A stretch of DNA of 64,000 nucleotides from Gnetum montanum (lineage: Eukaryota > Streptophyta > Gnetopsida > Gnetales > Gnetaceae), in assembly GCA_015680685.1 (NCBI GenBank), contig MNCI01002010.1, positions 62,001 to 126,000 of the forward strand, given 5' to 3'. Positions 10,532 to 19,306 of the stretch are shown here, piece after piece. The translations under genes and the position numbers were made by a program. Under the pieces are notes generated by a model. The model saw nothing but the letters and a program-made list of their open reading frames with translations, was not told the DNA's origin and made no database searches. Position 1 is the first letter of the stretch. Each line of letters begins with the position of its first letter.

Positions 10532-10779
10532 GTAGGCCATTCTTTACGCTCGGCTTATGTGTCTTTTTGTTTTGTTTGTTTTAAGTGTCTATAGCGTGAA
10601 TGGACCTCGGCTTAGTACGAGGGTTTTGGTGAAGTTTCTTTCATTGCCGTTGTCAGGGACAAACCTTGTGTTGTTGCAAGGGTTTGGGCAATTTCGGCCT
10701 GGTTGCGTTTTACGATTTTCTCTGCTAAATGTAGGTGTGTAGATGTAGTTGTTTTAATGAGTCTCGGTCTTTTCTACAG

Positions 10780-11229
10780 CATCGCGCTGAAGCCCATCCT
10801 CCTTGTGCTGGATGTTATTGGGGTTTTATGCTGGTTAAACCCCATCATCCCAAATGTCCCTCCTCCGCACACAAGAGTGCAGGGGAAGGCCATCTGGTAC
10901 CGAAAGGGGGCGTTGGAATTTTTGCAGTCTTTACTGTGTAGATTCAGCATCATCATTTGGTCCCATGTGACCGGAGATGTTGCCGGCGCCATTCTGGAGC
11001 ACCTGTTGCCAGGGTCTTCGCAGGGGATTCTGGCCTATCTGACAGATGGGACGATTGAAACGAGCAATCCCGAGGACCGAGCACTCAGCTCTCAGGGTCT
11101 GAGGAACTTGTAGTGGATCTGGGATATGACCCGCTTCAACTGCTACCACGCATACAATACGTTGTTCGTGGCCCGCCATGTGTCAACGTATTTCCAGAAC
11201 CCTCAAGGCACGGTATACTACGCAGGCGG
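10780..11229 (+). CDS. E1 antisense gene, exon 2: FCP1/NIF-like phosphatase fold, inactive
   Basis: The acceptor is tttctacag. The exon matches the FCP1/NIF (HAD superfamily) layout of plant proteins: KPILLVLDVIGVLCW for the usual LDLNG-type nucleophile motif, then ALEFLQSLLCRFSIIIWSH for the EFL...F.V.IWSS strand. Later NTLFVARH and QNPQGTVYY stand for NTLLIDD and NPPxT. The nucleophile motif keeps only its first Asp and the later DD pair is AR, so catalysis is not expected. TAG at 11111-11113 interrupts the frame at a probable Trp codon. The donor is gtaagc at 11230. E2 has the same fold (31659-32140), equally without catalytic residues. Confidence 0.65.
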
Positions 11230-11354
11230 GTAAGCAGATCTGGATGGCTATGTTTTATTTTTATATGTTACAATGTCTATTTTAATGTGAAAAGGATGAA
11301 AAAAAGAAAAGTTTAGCTGTAGAGCGTGAATTAAACTTACGCTATATTGTACAG

Positions 11355-11629
11355 GTTTTTTATCCGCGACAACAAACTAATCGGTGACGGCGATACGCTA
11401 CCCTGTGCCGAAACGGAGATAACGCTGTTTACCGCGACGAATAATGTTCATGCCGACCTTATTGGGCAAATCGGCCACGAGATGCGTGAGTACCACTCAC
11501 GCTACGCTGAGGCCTTCAAGAAGTGCAAAGACCTCGGGTGGCTGCATGAGGATTGGACGCTGGATCCGCCCCTCATCGTCGAGGACGTGGAGATAAAACT
11601 CCCACAATTCCCGTTGCTGTTTGGCCCCG
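11355..11629 (+). CDS. E1 antisense gene, exon 3: conserved WLHEDWT exon
   Basis: The acceptor is ttgtacag and the donor gtaagg at 11630; both junctions keep frame. The first part (DNKLIGDGDTL) fits the end of plant FCP1-like domains, where a D-N-x-L-G-x-G-G-D motif is common. The second part has CKDLGWLHEDWTLDPP, which recurs in E2 as CKAHGWLHEDWT. About 91 residues. The function of the WLHEDWT part is not known to me. Confidence 0.6.
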
Positions 11630-11702
11630 GTAAGGTTGTTGCGTGTTTAGTGCTATTTGCGTAATTACGAGTGCTTTTTTGACTTGCATCTTTGGCTTAC
11701 AG

Positions 11703-12743
11703 TCAAGGAATCCCGGGAGATTACCCTTACAATTTCCGGCCGCGAGGCGAGAGATGTCCTCTTTCGTTATGGGGACATCAAAGAGGCACAGCGTTGTCTT
11801 GGCCACTCAGTAGCCCCAACTGTGGTGGTCACCAACCTCCAGTCCACAGGGCTGCTGCACCTATTCTTGGCCGCCACCCCTGACGTCCCCGCCAGCGAGA
11901 TGATTGGCCTGGTGGACTCCTTTAATGCGAAGGCCGACCGTTTCAGCACACGCGTGCACAACGTGCGTGTGAATTTTGACATTAACGCACAGGTCTTCTC
12001 AAAATTTTTTGGTGTTCCCTCCAGCGGCCTTCCTGTAAACGTGAAGGCCCAGAGGGGCGTCAAAGTGGAGGCACTTCTTCAGGAGTGGGCCAGAATCCCT
12101 AAGGATATCAAGGGATTCCCCTGTGAGCAGTTCGAGCTGCCGACTGCCAAAACGTTGTATCCCCTTTTTCGGGCTCGTACCTTCCCCAAAACCCTCTTGC
12201 AGGCATGGTTCTTTTTAGTGGAACAGACGCGTATTATGCGAGAAGTGCTGGAGGAGGGAGCCCGATTTGAATGGGGGAGTCATCTCGCCAAGGGCTTCCG
12301 GAGCGAGATGGTCAAGCTTCGCGAGAAGCTTGAGTCTCGCTTCAACGTGCACCATGCCTTTTTCATCGCTGCCCTCCGATGGTTTGCTGAGTATCTGGTC
12401 GTCCAAAAGAATGGGCTCTGGGTACAGCAGGACCGACACCAACTGTCCAAACCCTGGATCGCACATATCCTCAACACTACCCATGGGCAGGATCCGCCGG
12501 AAGGGATCAGAGAGTTAATGTCCATGACTACCAAAGGCATGGCGGCACCCTGAGTGCGAGGCCTTGACAGTGTAAGCGGGATAATACCTACCTACACTGG
12601 CGATGCCTCGCGAGGGAAACGCCTGGTAGAGGAAATCGTGGAGCCTGCAGCTCGGCAGAAGAGGCTCCGTCTGGCTGAGGCTCCTGAAGGTGAGGATGGC
12701 CACACCGTAGGGCTTATGGTGCAGCGGACCAAGCCTCCGCCTG
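11703..12743 (+). CDS. E1 antisense gene, exon 4: large conserved region of unknown class
   Basis: The acceptor is ggcttacag and the donor gtaagt at 12744, the same donor as in E2 (33593). It encodes about 347 residues with one TGA at 12551-12553. Conserved with E2: LYPLFRARTFPKTLLQ, RIMREVLE, AFFIAALRWFAEYLVV, QLSKPWIAHIL and DPPEGIRE. The stretch LVDSFNAK...VRVNFDINAQVFSKFFGVP recalls the putative plant transposon protein domains found beside some gypsy and copia elements, but this is a weak visual likeness. I do not recognise it with confidence. Confidence 0.6.
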
Positions 12744-12820
12744 GTAAGTGTAAAGCCTGTATATGCAATAGTTAACTTTGACTAGTGGAATTGTGTTCTA
12801 ATGCATAAGAATGTAAACAG

Positions 12821-13297
12821 CAAAAAATACAAGTCGACTGACCCCTGAGACAGGGGCGTTGGTGTTAAAACGTGGAGAGGGGGCCTCGATTTTGGAAGCA
12901 GAGGCCCCAGCTGCTAGCACGCATCGTGCGCAGCCTTCAGCGCATGGGGTGGCCCTAGCTACTAGTGGGAGCCACGTACAGACTGGGGAGGAGGCCCCTG
13001 CTACTGGAGCGAGAGACGCATAGACCCTAGTGCGTGAAATGGCAAGCAGTAGGGAGAATGTTGACGATGTTGCCACTGTCACCGGCAGGGGTAATGAGCG
13101 TATGTTTCTTTTTCGCCGGTTTTGCAAGTGTCTGTAAACGGGTAATATGTGACCAAGTTATGTTACAAGGGAAGGGGATGCCTCAACGTTGGCTGCTGCC
13201 AACGAAGCGTGGAGGGACCTCCCCGACAAGTTTGCCTTCATGGAAGGCATAATTAACGACATGATCGAGCGTCTTGAACGCTCTGACCCTGGTACTG
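12821..13297 (+). CDS. E1 antisense gene, exons 5 and 6
   Basis: Exon 5 (12821-13090) follows gtaaacag in frame and encodes an Ala/Glu/Thr-rich low-complexity stretch with a TAG at 13021-13023. Exon 6 (13170-13297) encodes a short conserved helical segment, AFMEGIINDMIERLERS, matching DFVAGIMEEVIERIQEA in E2 exon 6. The 5/6 junction is one base out of frame with the nearest GT and AG, so either an indel or a different border is involved. The donor of exon 6 is gtgagt at 13298. Confidence 0.5.
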
Positions 13298-13396
13298 GTG
13301 AGTTAGTGAAAGCAACTGCGTACCGTTTTGCTGATAGCAATTGTGTACTATTTTGCTGATAACATGTCATCTATCTTGATGCTTGTTTTCTGTCAG

Positions 13397-14185
13397 GAGC
13401 TCACCTCCGCTGGGACCCCGCGGAGCCCATTGATCTGGACACAGCAGAGCCTCCATCTGATGGGGCGGTCGTGCCACACAACATTTATGAAGAGATGCGT
13501 AAATGTGTGTTACGCTCGATACGCTCCGTGTATGAAAGCAGAAATATCAACGAAGCCCTATGGTAAAAACTAGAGCGGTCAGAACAGAGGATCGAGTCCT
13601 TGACTAAGGAAGCCGAGGACCTGAAGGCGTGTTACGCGTTCCTACAGGCTCGAGTGACAGGAGACAAAGACTGGCGTACTGCTATCAAGAATAGCATACA
13701 GACCAGTCGAGCATTGGTAGAGCAAAGGATGCAAATAGAGCTCCTTGCTCAAAAGAGCCGAGATTGGAGGGACTACTGCGCAGGTGTACAGGAGTGGGGG
13801 CAAAAAGGAGAAGAACCACAAGCATGTGTATAAAAGGGAGAGCACCGCCTACAGAAAATGCTACCGTGATACCGCTATTAAAGCGCGGTCCCTGGAGGTC
13901 TTTTTGGACACCATCGGAGCGTCCAAGGCCTTTAAGAAGTTTGAAGAACAGGTGACCGTCCCTGCATCTCCAGAGAGAGCGATGGTCTTTCCTGGGAATC
14001 AAGCTTCGATCGCTACCTTCTACCCAGATCCTCCCGCTTGGAGTAGCATGGAGAAAGGTAAGGTAAAGGCAGGGATGGCCTTGGACGAGGATGAGTGGAA
14101 AGACCTAACAGAGGAGGAAATCATGAAGCGTTTGTGGGCCGGCCTAGATAAGCTTCCCTTTGCTGCTGAAGCTGGGTCATCTCGA
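13397..14185 (+). CDS. E1 antisense gene, exon 7: charged helical region
   Basis: The acceptor is ttctgtcag. It opens with GAHLRWDP (E2: GAKLRWDP), then a heptad-like charged region (LERSEQRIESLTKEAEDLK...), EKNHKHVYK (E2: EKNHKHHYK), and ends near TEEEIMKRLWAGLDKLP (E2: SEEEILCQLEFSLGG). TAA at 13564-13566 and a one-base frameshift near 13797 break it. The helical part looks like coiled coil, suggesting self-association; this is inference. The donor is gtaagt at 14186. Confidence 0.55.
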
Positions 14186-14267
14186 GTAAGTTTACGCATG
14201 GCTTAACCAGTGCGTTCCCCAACATAATGCTACCTTAGTGCTAATGTTTACGCTATTTGTGAGTCAG

Positions 14268-14513
14268 GTACCAGAAGGTGGAGAACGTACGCCCGCTGAG
14301 GGGTTAGAGAAGGAAACTATGGAGGCAGAGGTGGAACACGACGACGAAGAGGGTTCTCTGGTGGAGCCAGCATTAGAAGGAGAGTCTCATGAAGATACAA
14401 TCTTTCCAAGAGGGATACTTCCCGGAAATGAGGGCCCACTGGAGGACGACCTTTTGGGGTTAGATTTGGAGTTAAAGGACACGGGTGATAGTGGCAGTAT
14501 AGGTCATGCGTGA
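14268..14513 (+). CDS. E1 antisense gene, exon 8: acidic C-terminus
   Basis: The acceptor is gtgagtcag; the junction with exon 7 falls between codons. It encodes 81 residues rich in Glu, Asp, Gly and Leu, ending at a stop at 14511-14513. E2 has a shorter Gly/Asp-rich last exon (35167-35268). An A/T-rich stretch follows, where transcript ends would be expected, though no clear AATAAA is seen. Confidence 0.5.
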   Translation, partial: VPEGGERTPAEGLEKETMEAEVEHDDEEGSLVEPALEGESHEDTIFPRGILPGNEGPLEDDLLGLDLELKDTGDSGSIGHA

Positions 14514-14621
14514 TTTTTCTTTCTGTCATCATGTCATAATGATTTGAAGGACAAACAAATTATAGATTTTGATTGACTATTTATCATGTTTTCTTTGTTA
14601 TTATTTTTTTTGTTGCCTTAT

Positions 14622-15000
14622 TTTAAGGCCGTTGCGGGCCAATGCGTAAACGCGTACACAATGTAATCGTGCGTAAATGCCAAAAATAGAGGTGAGTGGA
14701 AACTACTAGTTTAAGGCCGTTGCTGGCCGATGCGTAAATTGAAAAACTAGTTTAAGGCCGTTGCGGGCCAATGCGTAAATTGTAAACTGAAGAACTATTT
14801 TAAGGCCGTTGCGGGCCAATGCGTAAATTGAGAAACTAGTTTAAGGCCGTTGCGGGCCAATGCGTAAATTGAGAAACTAGTTTAAGGCCGTTGTGGGCCA
14901 ATGCGTAAACGCCGATAGCAAGCTAGTTTAAGGCCGTTGCGGGCCAATGCGTAAATTGAGAAACTAGTTTAAGGCCGTTGCGGGCCAATGCGTAAGTGCG
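14622..15000. repeat. Eight tandem TTTAAGGCC...GGCC units, E1
   Basis: About eight copies of a roughly 40-45 bp unit: TTTAAGGCCGTTGCGGGCC, then aatgcgtaaattgagaaactag-like spacer. GGCC...GGCC forms a short inverted repeat around a loop that starts GTTGC. The array lies between the end of the plus-strand gene and protease, as does its E2 counterpart (about 35490-35710). It is followed to about 15160 by GCGTAAA- and AAGGC-rich sequence. Confidence 0.8.
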
Positions 15001-15201
15001 TAACAAGACGTAACCATGGACGTTGCGTAAAGTAGTAAAGACATATAGTTAACATGCGTAAAAGGCGAAGGCAAAAGGTAAAGCTTAAAAGGCAAAAGGC
15101 CAAACGCGAAGCGTAAAAGGCAAAAGAAAAAAGCGAAGCGTAAAGGTTCACAGACATAAAGCACACAGACATAAGAAAACTATGGACTGATATATACGCT
15201 A

Positions 15202-15207
15202 ACTTAC
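15202..15207 (-). other. Candidate 5' splice site of a pol intron, E1
   Basis: The minus strand reads ATGTAAGTT, an excellent plant donor, about 25 nt after the protease stop. Paired with the acceptor ending at 9968 it would remove about 5.2 kb containing the whole plus-strand gene. Ogre elements of the Tat lineage are known to splice an intron between protease and RT. E2 shows no equally good donor, so this is tentative. Confidence 0.35.
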
Positions 15208-15232
15208 ATGCCCGCACGTCGGAGAGCTTCGT

Positions 15233-16597
15233 TCAGCCATCAGCACGCAACTGCCTCTTAACGACTTTTATGTTAACGGCTGCGTAAGGGCGAGGAGGTT
15301 TACAGTCCGACTCCTCTACGCTGTCATCCAGAAATGGCAAGTCAGCCCAGGCTAAACTGTCAGTATTGTCATTGTTCTGTTCAGGGGCTTGGAAAGGAGG
15401 TTGATCATCAACCGTTTCAATATCTAAACCCCGCTCTTCCTCAATGTTACTAACGGTCCTGGGAGTGATCTCGTCGCCACGTATGATAACCTCCCCCCCA
15501 ACATAAGGTAGGTGTATCTCCTGATGGATGGGCGATGAGACCACCCTCAGTTGGGCTAACCACGACCTCCCTAAGATCAAGTTGAAGCCCGGCATGTCCT
15601 CGACTACTAGAAATGTAGCTTCCGTGGGGAACTGATTCCCCGCCACAAACTCAATACGCACCGTCCCCTTGACTTGGACCTGTGCTCCATTGAATGATTT
15701 TACGCAAGCTGTCGTTGTGGGACTGATTTGGTCGACCAAACCCAACCTATCCACGATGGGATAGGGAATGACTTTGGCGGCTGCGCCATCATCCACATGC
15801 ACCCTCCGAATCCGGTATTGGCCGACCCGAATGGTGATGAACATCGACTCTGTTGTCACTTGACCTTTCTCCGGGTCATCTTTAACGGATTCGTCCAGAA
15901 AGGTCAATGAGGTGGGCTTGGTTTGCTTAGCTTCAGGAGGAAACATGATAGCGTGTATTGCTTCCTCTTCGGCCGGCAGGCTGGCATCCACTGGTATGGA
16001 CGTCAACATGCGTACCATAGCCTCGCGGTGTTCTCGAGAAGTCATCAAAAGATCGTACAAGCTCAGCGTTGTATTCTTTTGCTTGAGAGCTTGTTTGACC
16101 TGCGTGAACACATCGAGGAGGTCCTTCTCCCGGCAGGTTGGTCTATCCCCCTTGCTTTCCTCCATCCGGCCCAAGAGACGGATCTCTCGAGGTTGGACAG
16201 CGTCAGAAGAGGGGTTGTTCGTCTTCCTACCGGAAGAAGGCTGCTGCGTTTCTGTGCCTTTGTCATGCTTCTGGGGCATGGTCATGGGCACAGAGGCCAG
16301 GGGCCTAGGCTTCGGGAAGTCGAGCGTAGAACTGTTTTCCTCCTTCCGCTTAGGAGGCGATGCCTGAGGGTGTTGGTTGGAGGTCTGCCCCTGCGTGAGA
16401 GGAGTAGCCTGTGGTTGAGGCGCCCTAATGATGAACGGTGCTCTTGGTGTAGGCGCAGACGAAGTTGCAGCTTGGGCTGTAGCGTGTGACTGAGGTCGCA
16501 CCTGAGAAGGCGCCCGTATAATGAACGGTGGCCACGAGACCCCACCTGCTACCGAAGAAGTAGTTGCCCCCCTTGGTGAGCTAGCGGGCACACGCAA
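15233..16597 (-). CDS. E1 protease region of gag-pro
   Basis: A 454-codon open frame. A Pro/Ser-rich first third is followed by the DLLDVFTQVKQALKQKNTTL motif common upstream of Tat proteases. The aspartic protease fold comes next: VHVDDGAAAKVIPY as active site, and GFNLILGRSWL as the conserved later motif. The active site reads D-D-G rather than D-S/T-G; E2 has the same DDG, so it is a lineage trait rather than damage. The frame overlaps the end of gag by 49 bp in a different phase, implying frameshifting or a separate product. The tail is acidic. Confidence 0.8.
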   Translation of the reverse strand: MRVPASSPRGATTSSVAGGVSWPPFIIRAPSQVRPQSHATAQAATSSAPTPRAPFIIRAPQPQATPLTQGQTSNQHPQASPPKRKEENSSTLDFPKPRPLASVPMTMPQKHDKGTETQQPSSGRKTNNPSSDAVQPREIRLLGRMEESKGDRPTCREKDLLDVFTQVKQALKQKNTTLSLYDLLMTSREHREAMVRMLTSIPVDASLPAEEEAIHAIMFPPEAKQTKPTSLTFLDESVKDDPEKGQVTTESMFITIRVGQYRIRRVHVDDGAAAKVIPYPIVDRLGLVDQISPTTTACVKSFNGAQVQVKGTVRIEFVAGNQFPTEATFLVVEDMPGFNLILGRSWLAQLRVVSSPIHQEIHLPYVGGEVIIRGDEITPRTVSNIEEERGLDIETVDDQPPFQAPEQNNDNTDSLAWADLPFLDDSVEESDCKPPRPYAAVNIKVVKRQLRADG

Positions 16598-19062
16598 AAT
16601 AAAAGTTGCTTTGGCGGCCCTTTACGCTCACCGTCCGTACTTACCACAGTGATTGTATAAGGATCGTAATTTGTGTTTAATGGATTCTTGTATACATGTA
16701 ATGTCTGGTTTTCCGGACGTGTTGGGTTACTGCTGTCTAGCTTCAGATGACCTTCTTCGATCATGCATTGAATATCGTCTTTCAACACCCAGCAGTAATC
16801 TATGTCGTGACCACACATTTGGTGATAGTCACAGAAATGGTCCAGCCTGAAAGAACTCGGAACTGCCGGCTCGTTAGGCAGAGCTAAAGAGGTGTCTTTC
16901 AGCAACTCACAGTTACGTATGTGACGCTTCAGGGCCTCCTCAGACACCTTCTTAGGTTGAATGTGTCTTGCCGCCAACAGTTGTTTTAGCAGTTCTGAAT
17001 GTTTCACTGGGAGAGCCACGTATTTTGAGCGGTCTTTACGCTCAAAATTCAGCTTTGGCTGAGGGGCCTGTTCAGGGGAAGCCGTGGCCTGGCTGGTGCC
17101 GGCACCAGCCGTGGCCTCAGGCGGTGCTGTTGCCGGAGCTTTCTTGTTCTTGTTCTTGGCATTCTCAGTCAATGCCGCTACAGTAGTGGTCGCTGCCTTA
17201 CCCTTGTCCTTAGCCTTGTTGTGCGTGTTTCTATAAGCGATGTATGTTGGGTCTTTGCTGGCCTCCGCAGCATCTTGGATGCTCCGGACCTGGGCGAAGG
17301 CCTGACGTATGTCTCCAGGGGAAAGATAGTACAGCTTGGACTTGATAAAGTCGTTTACCGCTCCCTTGAATATGGCCAACAAATGGGAGTCCGCAATCGG
17401 GTCACGGATCTCATTCAAGGTAGCGTTCCAACGCTGTATGAACTTTTGGACTGGTTCGAGCGGGTCCTGTTTCACCCCCATAAGCTACTCCAATGTGACT
17501 TCGGGCTTCATATTGTATCTGAAGCGGATCACAAATTGGGTTAGCAGCTCTTCCAAGGTTGTAATGGAAGAGCGTGGGAGAGCTCTGTACCAGTCTAAAG
17601 CCTTCCCTATCAACAACATCGCAAAGACTCTGACCAAAGTATGCGGCCACTGTTGCAACAAAAAGGATTCAGATCTAAAGTTGGCCAAATGAGTGTTGGG
17701 ATCCCCCTCCCCATTGTACTTGGTAAAGTGCAGGAGGGACATCCCTGGCGGAAGCGACAAAATGGGGACCGCTGGATTAATCGGATCATCCTGATAGAAG
17801 TCCGTAATCTGAATGGCATCAGATCCAGCGGTTTTGAGGCGTCTGACCTCTTCGGTGAGCGTCTGGATAAGCTGAAATGCTTGATCCAGACCTGCTAACG
17901 GCAGGGGTTGTGCAACAGGTGGAGGAGCTTGGACTAGTTGTGCAGCTGGAAGAGGGGGCTGGACCGGTTGGACAGCCCTCGGCCACTGGAATGCAGGAAG
18001 TGGTTGAGTAACAGGCGGTGGGGTAGGGATCCCTGCAGACTGGGGGGCCTGCGAAGGCCCCCACCCACCGGTTTGGGACACGGGGTTAGTTGCAGCCTGC
18101 TGCGGGGCATAATGATAGGTGTAGCGAGGAAGCACCCGTGAAAATTGCGCCGCCGGTGCCAGCGGGAATTGTGCATTGTGAACTATATACGTTTGCTGTT
18201 CTGTTGCAGGGTTGGCCCAGTGACTCGTCGCAGGGTACTGGACAAAGGTTTACGGAGGCACGGTTGCGGTATGCTGCTGAGTTGGCGGGGGTGGGAATGC
18301 TTCGAAGCGAGTTGATGGTGTAGTGTGAGTCTACATGTGAGGGATGAAATGGGGGATGGTGGCCACCGGGCCGACCACCGGAATGTTAATTATATGCTGC
18401 GACGGGATCACTCCCGCGTTATGCAGCAGCTGCATTTGCAACCCAGAGGGCTGCGCGTTTACCTGTTGTGACCCAGACGGCTGAGCGTTGGTCTGAGGCA
18501 GAACAGGGATGTGCGTCTGCGTGGTCATGGCCGAGTCCAGAGAAGCTGCCTCTCCATTGAAAGGGAACAACGGATTCACATATGTGTGAGACGTCAAAGT
18601 ATGGAACGAATGTTCTGACATAGCCGCAAATTTGTCCTCTGCTTCTGCTTCTTCCTCACGCTCGGGCTCTACCGCAGGTTGTGAGGCCTGGCCTCTAGCC
18701 ATGATCAACTGGGAAATTAGTTCGTTTTGGTGCTCGGTCAAGGGGATTATATCATAGGTCATTGGCTTGAAATCGTAACCCCCTCGATGGAGCACCTGAA
18801 AGTTTCGTTTTGCCTCAAGCTCGGCTCGGCTGAGAGCCAACCTCACCTAGATCTTGACACAAATGAAGTTGTAATCTTCAGGGGTTATGACCACGAAGAT
18901 AGGATCTTTCCCCTGAAGCCTTAATGAACGGCGCAAGGGACCCTGAGGACCGGTTGCACCTGGGGCTGGCCCTGTGATCCCCATCGGGTTCACGGGGGCG
19001 ACGCCCGGATCGACAGTGACCATGGCGGTTGTGGCTGTTGTGTTTGAATAGTAAGAATCCAT
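16549..19062 (-). pseudogene. E1 gag
   Basis: One reading frame from ATG at 19062 to a stop at 16549, interrupted by stops near 18847, 18331, 18140-18330 and 17485. The N-terminal third is Pro/Gln-rich. The retrotransposon gag core lies around 17500-17800 (FTKYNGEGDPNTHLANF, GKALDWYRALP). A zinc-knuckle-like segment of the Tat type (CDYHQMCGHDIDYCWVLK) lies near 16780-16840. It would form the particle and bind RNA. The 5' leader to the PBS is only about 220 bp. Confidence 0.8.
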
Positions 19063-19283
19063 GGATCAATGATGAAAAATGACTGACAATCGAATCTGAA
19101 AGAAATAAAAGTTGGCACACAGCACAAAAGGCTTTCTACCCTGCCGAATTTCAAAGAAATCATCTTTGCGACCGATCTACACCACACGATTGACCTTAGA
19201 CCTCCCTAGAGGTATTACGTCTACGTCCTAGGGTATAGACCTCTAACAGGGTTGCCCAAAATATTTGGATCGGAGCCTGAAGG

Positions 19284-19300
19284 CCCTCCTTCTAGTGCGA
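19284..19300 (-). other. E1 primer-binding site (one mismatch to E2/E3)
   Basis: The plus strand reads ccctccttctagtgcga next to the 5' LTR. E2 (40031-40047) and E3 (43991-44007) have ccctccttctagtgcca at the same place, so the minus strand would be TGGCACTAGAAGGAGGG and E1 carries one change. It begins 5-7 bases from the LTR edge. I cannot name the primer tRNA. Confidence 0.6.
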
Positions 19301-19306
19301 GAAAAC

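Larger units (their letters stand above)
10410..14513 (+). pseudogene. E1 plus-strand (antisense) spliced gene, eight exons
   Basis: Eight exons can be drawn with GT-AG borders: 10410-10531, 10780-11229, 11355-11629, 11703-12743, 12821-13090, 13170-13297, 13397-14185, 14268-14513 (about 3.3 kb, roughly 1100 codons). Junctions 1/2, 2/3, 3/4, 4/5, 6/7 and 7/8 keep frame; 5/6 is off by one. Breaks: TAG 11111-11113, TGA 12551-12553, TAG 13021-13023, TAA 13564-13566, and a frameshift near 13797 in a G/A-run. The product would be a degenerate FCP1/NIF-like fold, a conserved WLHEDWT region, a large conserved region of unknown class, a charged helical region and an acidic tail. It lies opposite gag-pol, between protease and RT. 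E2 carries its homologue. The role is unknown. Confidence 0.78.

Noticed and set aside
13034-13252. Alternative reading of exons 5 and 6 in the frame of the 72-codon ORF
   Set aside because: It would join across the 5/6 junction in frame, but loses the helical segment shared with E2, so the other frame was preferred.
15912-16489. Plus-strand frames of 150-190 codons opposite protease (15912-16367, 15923-16489)
   Set aside because: They overlap the conserved protease and gag tail, have no E2 counterpart and lie outside the antisense gene.
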